From positions 3,274,736-3,285,682 of the forward strand of contig NW_019091359.1 of NCBI RefSeq assembly GCF_001949145.1: a DNA stretch of 10,947 nt. Direction: 5' to 3'. The notes beneath the pieces were generated by a model, which was not told where the DNA came from, searched no databases, and worked only from the letters and a program-made list of their open reading frames with translations. Shown one piece after another: positions 8,514-10,947 of this stretch. Numbering within the stretch: the first letter of the stretch is position 1; each line of letters begins with the position of its first letter. This DNA is from Acanthaster planci (taxonomy: Eukaryota; Echinodermata; Asteroidea; Valvatida; Acanthasteridae). A program made the translations under genes and the position numbers.

Positions 8514-8585
8514 TTCCCTCACCGAAAATCGAACCCGGGTCACGGGGGTGAGAGAACCGGATCCTAACCACTAGACCATATGAGT
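8514..8585 (-). pseudogene. tRNA-Glu pseudogene (decayed CTC copy)
   Basis: It aligns over all 72 positions with the tRNA-Glu about 170 bases away. The D region, the CTC anticodon loop and the B box (GGTTCGATT) are preserved. Pairing is broken in the acceptor stem, in the anticodon stem (CGGTT opposite CCCCG), and in the T stem (CCGGG opposite TTCGG is weakened). The flanks are unrelated to those of the intact copy, so a simple recent tandem duplication is not shown. It could still be transcribed by Pol III, but the RNA should not fold stably. Confidence 0.82.
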
Positions 8586-9043
8586 ATGACTGGCTTCTAT
8601 GTTAGTAATTATTATACTTATTCAGGAATCATAGTAGTAATCCGGATAATTATTCACCTAAACGCTATGGTTCCAAATCAAATGCACGAGGTCATGGCAG
8701 TGAAAATCAGGGTACTAACTATAATACATGTAGATGTAGCATTGTCAGAGAGTAACTTAACGAAAGGTATTTTGCAAAGGGAAGGAGGCATTTTCATGAT
8801 GTGCTAACCTAGTTCTGCCAAGGCTTTTCCTCCAGAAGGTGAAGCAGCGTCTTTCACTGTAATAGCAAGTTTGCAAATTTTCTTTATGCTTGTACGCTTG
8901 TTTCAGGGTGACTTATTTTCAGCCAGCATGAACGCCGACATTCATTTTTCAAAGTCACACAAAATATCTCAAGATTGGAACTATCAGCCTTATTAGCGAA
9001 ACGGTCTTGTGTTTAAAAATAAGATTATTAAAGTCTCCATGAC
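8586..9043. other. Spacer between the tRNA-Glu pseudogene and tRNA-Ile copy 2
   Basis: No gene recognised. The plus-strand open frame 8580-8807 begins inside the tRNA-Glu pseudogene and has no protein-like motif. One TACATGTA octamer is at 8725-8732. Confidence 0.6.
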
Positions 9044-9116
9044 GGTCGGTTAGCTCAGTTGGTAGAGCGTCGTGCTGATAACGCGAAGGTCGTGGGTTCA
9101 AGCCCCATATCGACCA
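9044..9116 (+). tRNA. tRNA-Ile, anticodon GAT, copy 2
   Basis: A 73-base cloverleaf differing from copy 1 at five positions, and all stems still pair. The acceptor is GGTCGGT with ATCGACC: relative to copy 1, the G-U wobble has moved from pair 5-68 to pair 6-67. The closing T-stem pair is now G-U. The anticodon loop CTGATAA and both promoter boxes are unchanged (T loop TTCAAGC instead of TTCGAGC). A run of six T follows directly (9117-9122). Substitutions that keep the stems paired argue for selection on the RNA. Confidence 0.92.
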
Positions 9117-9122
9117 TTTTTT
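9117..9122 (+). terminator. Pol III terminator of tRNA-Ile copy 2
   Basis: A run of six T begins at the base after the discriminator. Confidence 0.85.
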
Positions 9123-9204
9123 GCTCATTTAATGTGACTTTTGTTGAATCATGGAATGAAGGTTTTCCAATATTCCAAAAATATAGAATATGAACAAAAT
9201 AATG

Positions 9205-9270
9205 TTCTGAAACTGATAATCGAACCCTTGCTGCGACTGTGTAAGCGCTGGACCCCTGCTCCATTGTGAC
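9205..9270 (-). pseudogene. Strongly decayed tRNA pseudogene (Glu-like body)
   Basis: On the minus strand the order of recognisable parts is an A-box remnant (TGGAGCAG...GG), GCGCTTACAC at the anticodon loop position, and a clean B-box core GGGTTCGATT. The anticodon loop would read CTTACAC (anticodon TAC, formally Val), but the surrounding bases line up best with the tRNA-Glu copies of this window (TCC-GCGC context). D, anticodon, T and acceptor stems are mostly unpaired, and the D region is about six bases short. It lies about 90 bases after tRNA-Ile copy 2, on the opposite strand. Confidence 0.6.
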
Positions 9271-9949
9271 ACTCGATGTTTTCAATTTTTTTCTTACTAA
9301 TAACAACTCGCAAGATTGAGTGAGAGATCGAATTAGGTTGTTATTAAAAAGTAGAAACGTTTGTTGTTTTACATGAATATCGAGCCCCGATGACCGTCAT
9401 CATTGTTGGGGGTCTTTGTCAACCATGTATATTTACTTTTTCTATAAGAAAAATTGATTATTTTGTAAGTTTTAGCGAGTTGTGTTTTCTCTCTCACACT
9501 GAAATTATGGTTTCATGTTGTTTCATCGTATTTGTTTTGGTATTCTGAACACAGTGAAGCTGGCACACGAAATTTCAGTTTGCATACGCCCAAACGGCTC
9601 AAGACAAACATATTTCATTTCTTTAATACCAATTCACAATGAATGCGAAAGCAAATCGAATTGGACGTCACAAAATATTTGCAGCGAAATTTCGCCCGAG
9701 TTGATTTGCGTTCAACTTTTATGAATTCGCAATGCAAATATTTAACGTGAGCTAAAAAAAACAAAAAAATTGGCGTTCCTATATCGCTTTCGCGTGAATT
9801 ATGAAGTTTCCTCTAGTTGATAAGGTTTGATAATACCCAAGAGAAGTGTCACTTCCAGCAATTGCATTAATATCAATTTCATTGGGTGTAATTTTGTTAT
9901 CGCTTTTGGAAGTTTGCTGCAATTGAACTCCGATACCTTCTGTCATCAG
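9271..9949. other. AT-rich spacer with an imperfect long hairpin
   Basis: No gene recognised. The plus-strand open frame 9515-9724 has no motif and overlaps the hairpin at about 9669-9747. That hairpin is listed separately. Confidence 0.6.
9669..9747. repeat. Imperfect inverted repeat / branched hairpin
   Basis: AAATATTTGCA (9673-9683) and TGCAAATATTT (9733-9743) are exact inverse copies. Next inward, GCGAA (9684-9688) pairs with TTCGC (9726-9730) across a 2-base bulge. An inner AGTTGA/TCAACT hairpin fills part of the middle, and TCAC/GTGA can pair outside. The layout suggests a worn foldback element or a structured transcript; no target-site duplication was found. Confidence 0.6.
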
Positions 9950-9999
9950 CTACAACCCACCTTTACTGGAACAGGTCCTACTCACTAGACCACATGGGA
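9950..9999 (-). pseudogene. Truncated tRNA-Glu-derived pseudogene (5' half)
   Basis: On the minus strand, from 9999 downward, the sequence begins TCCCATGTGGTCTAGTG and continues with AGTAGGACC, closely matching the acceptor and D arm of the tRNA-Glu copies. Similarity fades before the anticodon arm: no CTC loop is present. A poor B-box-like GGTTGTAGC follows near 9950. It is too decayed to fold. Confidence 0.65.
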
Positions 10000-10072
10000 A
10001 TGCACGTTGCAACTTTGGCCCAAAAAAGCAAATGCAATAGAAAAGTATCGGGGGGGGGTTGAACCTACATTG

Positions 10073-10246
10073 GTAGTCTTGGTTCCAAAACCTTCCAGTT
10101 GTTCCATGGCACCGCGAACCATCACACGTACAGTACAGGTACACTGTACATTTGTACATGCATACATCAACATGTTGCGCCCTCTGACAGTGTACGTGTG
10201 GGGTACCGGTAATAACTACGCTGGAAGGTCTAGGAACAAAGACTAC
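10073..10246. mobile_element. 174-base foldback MITE-like element with TIRs and target-site duplication
   Basis: The 26-base ends 10073-10098 (GTAGTCTTGGTTCC...) and 10221-10246 (...GGAACAAAGACTAC) are inverted copies matching at 23 of 26 positions. The element is flanked by direct copies of TACATTG (10066-10072 and 10247-10253), a 7-base target-site duplication. Reading one more base gives an 8-base repeat CTACATTG, but the inverted repeats are then offset by one base. The interior has further partly matching inverted sequence (ACACGTAC blocks) and codes for no transposase, so it would be a non-autonomous DNA element. The superfamily is undecided: 8 bases would suit hAT, 7-8 P-like. Confidence 0.75.
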
Positions 10247-10376
10247 TACATTGTCCGTTCCAAAGCTGTATTTTGTGTGCAATTTTCTTTTTAAAAAGGT
10301 ACCGTAGGGGGAGGCTAAATTGTCTCGATGTCGTATGTGTGCGGAGGCATGACCGTTCAGAAATATATCGGTTATT

Positions 10377-10383
10377 AAAAAAA
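10377..10383 (-). terminator. Pol III terminator of the tRNA-Glu at 10392
   Basis: Seven A on plus, giving seven T on minus, eight bases past the tRNA 3' end. Confidence 0.8.
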
Positions 10384-10391
10384 CGAGCACG

Positions 10392-10463
10392 TTCCCACAC
10401 CGGGAATCGAACCTGAGCCACGGCGGTGAGAGCGCCGGATCCTAACCACTAGACCATATGGGA
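10392..10463 (-). tRNA. tRNA-Glu, anticodon CTC, variant copy
   Basis: A 72-base minus-strand gene identical to the tRNA-Glu at 8346 throughout the D and anticodon arms. It differs in the acceptor, where TCCCATA still pairs with TGTGGGA through one G-U. It also differs in the T stem, where TCAGG faces CCCGG with one A-C mismatch and one G-U. The B box core GGTTCGATTCC is unchanged and a T7 terminator follows, a better one than the 8346 copy has. It is probably transcribed; the T-stem mismatch makes it either a weakened functional gene or an early pseudogene. Confidence 0.82.
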
Positions 10464-10947
10464 ATACGATTGTTTTTTTTTTGGTTAAAAATTAACAACT
10501 TCTTTCTTGCACACGCTCGTCAATGTGAGAAGACTGTACGTGTGACCTCTGGTGTGATTAGTATAAGCTATATCCATGTCCTCCACTGGACTGGTAATTT
10601 GTCAAAGTGCAGGAAAAGTGTAAACATTTTAGATTATGCGTTCTCTTCATCAGATTAGATGACCCCAATCGAACGTGTTCGATAAAAGCATACCGCCGTC
10701 GAATGTTCCCGTCGGTTAGAATAAAGGCCTTCTGAATCTGCAGGTACAATATTGAGATAGGCCTATGCACTTAAGATGATGGTATTGTATTAGTTTACAT
10801 GCATGTATTGCCAGTATCCTTTGAGTGTACTTTAATCAGACGTGCAGCATCAGGTATTCTTTGTTAATTATTCCATCCAGCGTTTAAGTTTAACTTTCAT
10901 GTCTTTTCTTCCCGGGGTTAATCTGTTACTCTCTGGGGTGTCTGCCA
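10464..10947. other. Spacer with no recognised gene
   Basis: AT-rich. The plus open frame 10458-10658 starts inside tRNA-Glu, and the minus frame 10558-10770 has no recognisable motif. A 16-base interrupted palindrome ATCGAAC-GT-GTTCGAT lies at 10668-10683. Nothing else is seen up to the window end. Confidence 0.6.

Noticed and set aside
8338-8571. Minus-strand open frame of 77 codons with a GPGSIPGVG-like tail
   Set aside because: It is a read-through of the tRNA-Glu gene and its pseudogene on the sense strand, not a protein gene.
9055-9306. Minus-strand open frame of 83 codons containing GLEPTTFALSARRST
   Set aside because: It crosses the tRNA pseudogene and the antisense of tRNA-Ile copy 2. 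No independent protein signal is seen.
9375-9415. B-box-like GGCTCGATATTC on the minus strand
   Set aside because: No T stem, A box or cloverleaf could be built around it.
10045-10072. T-arm-like GGTTCAACC on the minus strand next to a run of nine G
   Set aside because: The stem does not pair properly, and the anticodon region it would need falls inside the foldback element. Probably chance.
9950-10421. Overlapping minus- and plus-strand open frames up to 146 codons
   Set aside because: They span the foldback element and tRNA-Glu sequence. Composition is low-grade, both strands are open because of inverted repeats, and no domain is recognised.
1-10947. CRISPR array, prophage, bacterial operon or viral genome
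   Set aside because: No regularly spaced repeats, no bacterial-type gene layout and no viral protein are seen; introns and Pol III tRNA genes show animal nuclear DNA.

Overview
This is nuclear DNA of an animal. It holds spliced metazoan genes with GT-AG introns and long AT-rich spacers, plus Pol III tRNA genes whose bodies resemble animal nuclear tRNA-Ile and tRNA-Glu. The base composition is AT-rich and the octamer TACATGTA is over-represented. Together with the gene content (MANF, a C1orf74/UPF0739 homologue, a PLCXD-type protein) this fits a marine invertebrate, possibly a cnidarian; that placement is inference and weak. There is no sign of a bacterial operon, CRISPR array, prophage or viral genome.

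The left half (1-5900) carries three protein genes in the order plus, minus, plus. Positions 1-641 are the end of an intron, and 642-814 is the last coding exon of MANF, an ER-resident neurotrophic and stress factor. It is followed by a long 3' UTR that contains a strong 57-base hairpin. Convergent to it, on the minus strand, is an intact single-exon gene (3253-4071) of the C1orf74/UPF0739 family. That gene stands head-to-head with a two-exon PI-PLC X-domain gene (4621-5812), and the 549 bases between their start codons should hold both promoters.

The right half (5900-10947) has no convincing protein gene. It holds tRNA genes: two intact tRNA-Ile genes with anticodon GAT on the plus strand, one clean and one slightly altered tRNA-Glu(CTC) gene on the minus strand, and three decayed tRNA-derived copies on the minus strand. 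A 174-base foldback element with 26-base terminal inverted repeats and a 7-base target-site duplication lies between two of the tRNA-Glu copies. Several shorter inverted repeats and a small tandem duplication at a Pol III terminator complete the region.

The three protein genes do not form one pathway that can be seen here. Nothing in the window amounts to a clearly new biological system. The best leads are the GAT-anticodon tRNA-Ile pair, the tRNA-Glu copies in graded decay, the foldback element, and the perfect hairpin in the MANF 3' UTR.
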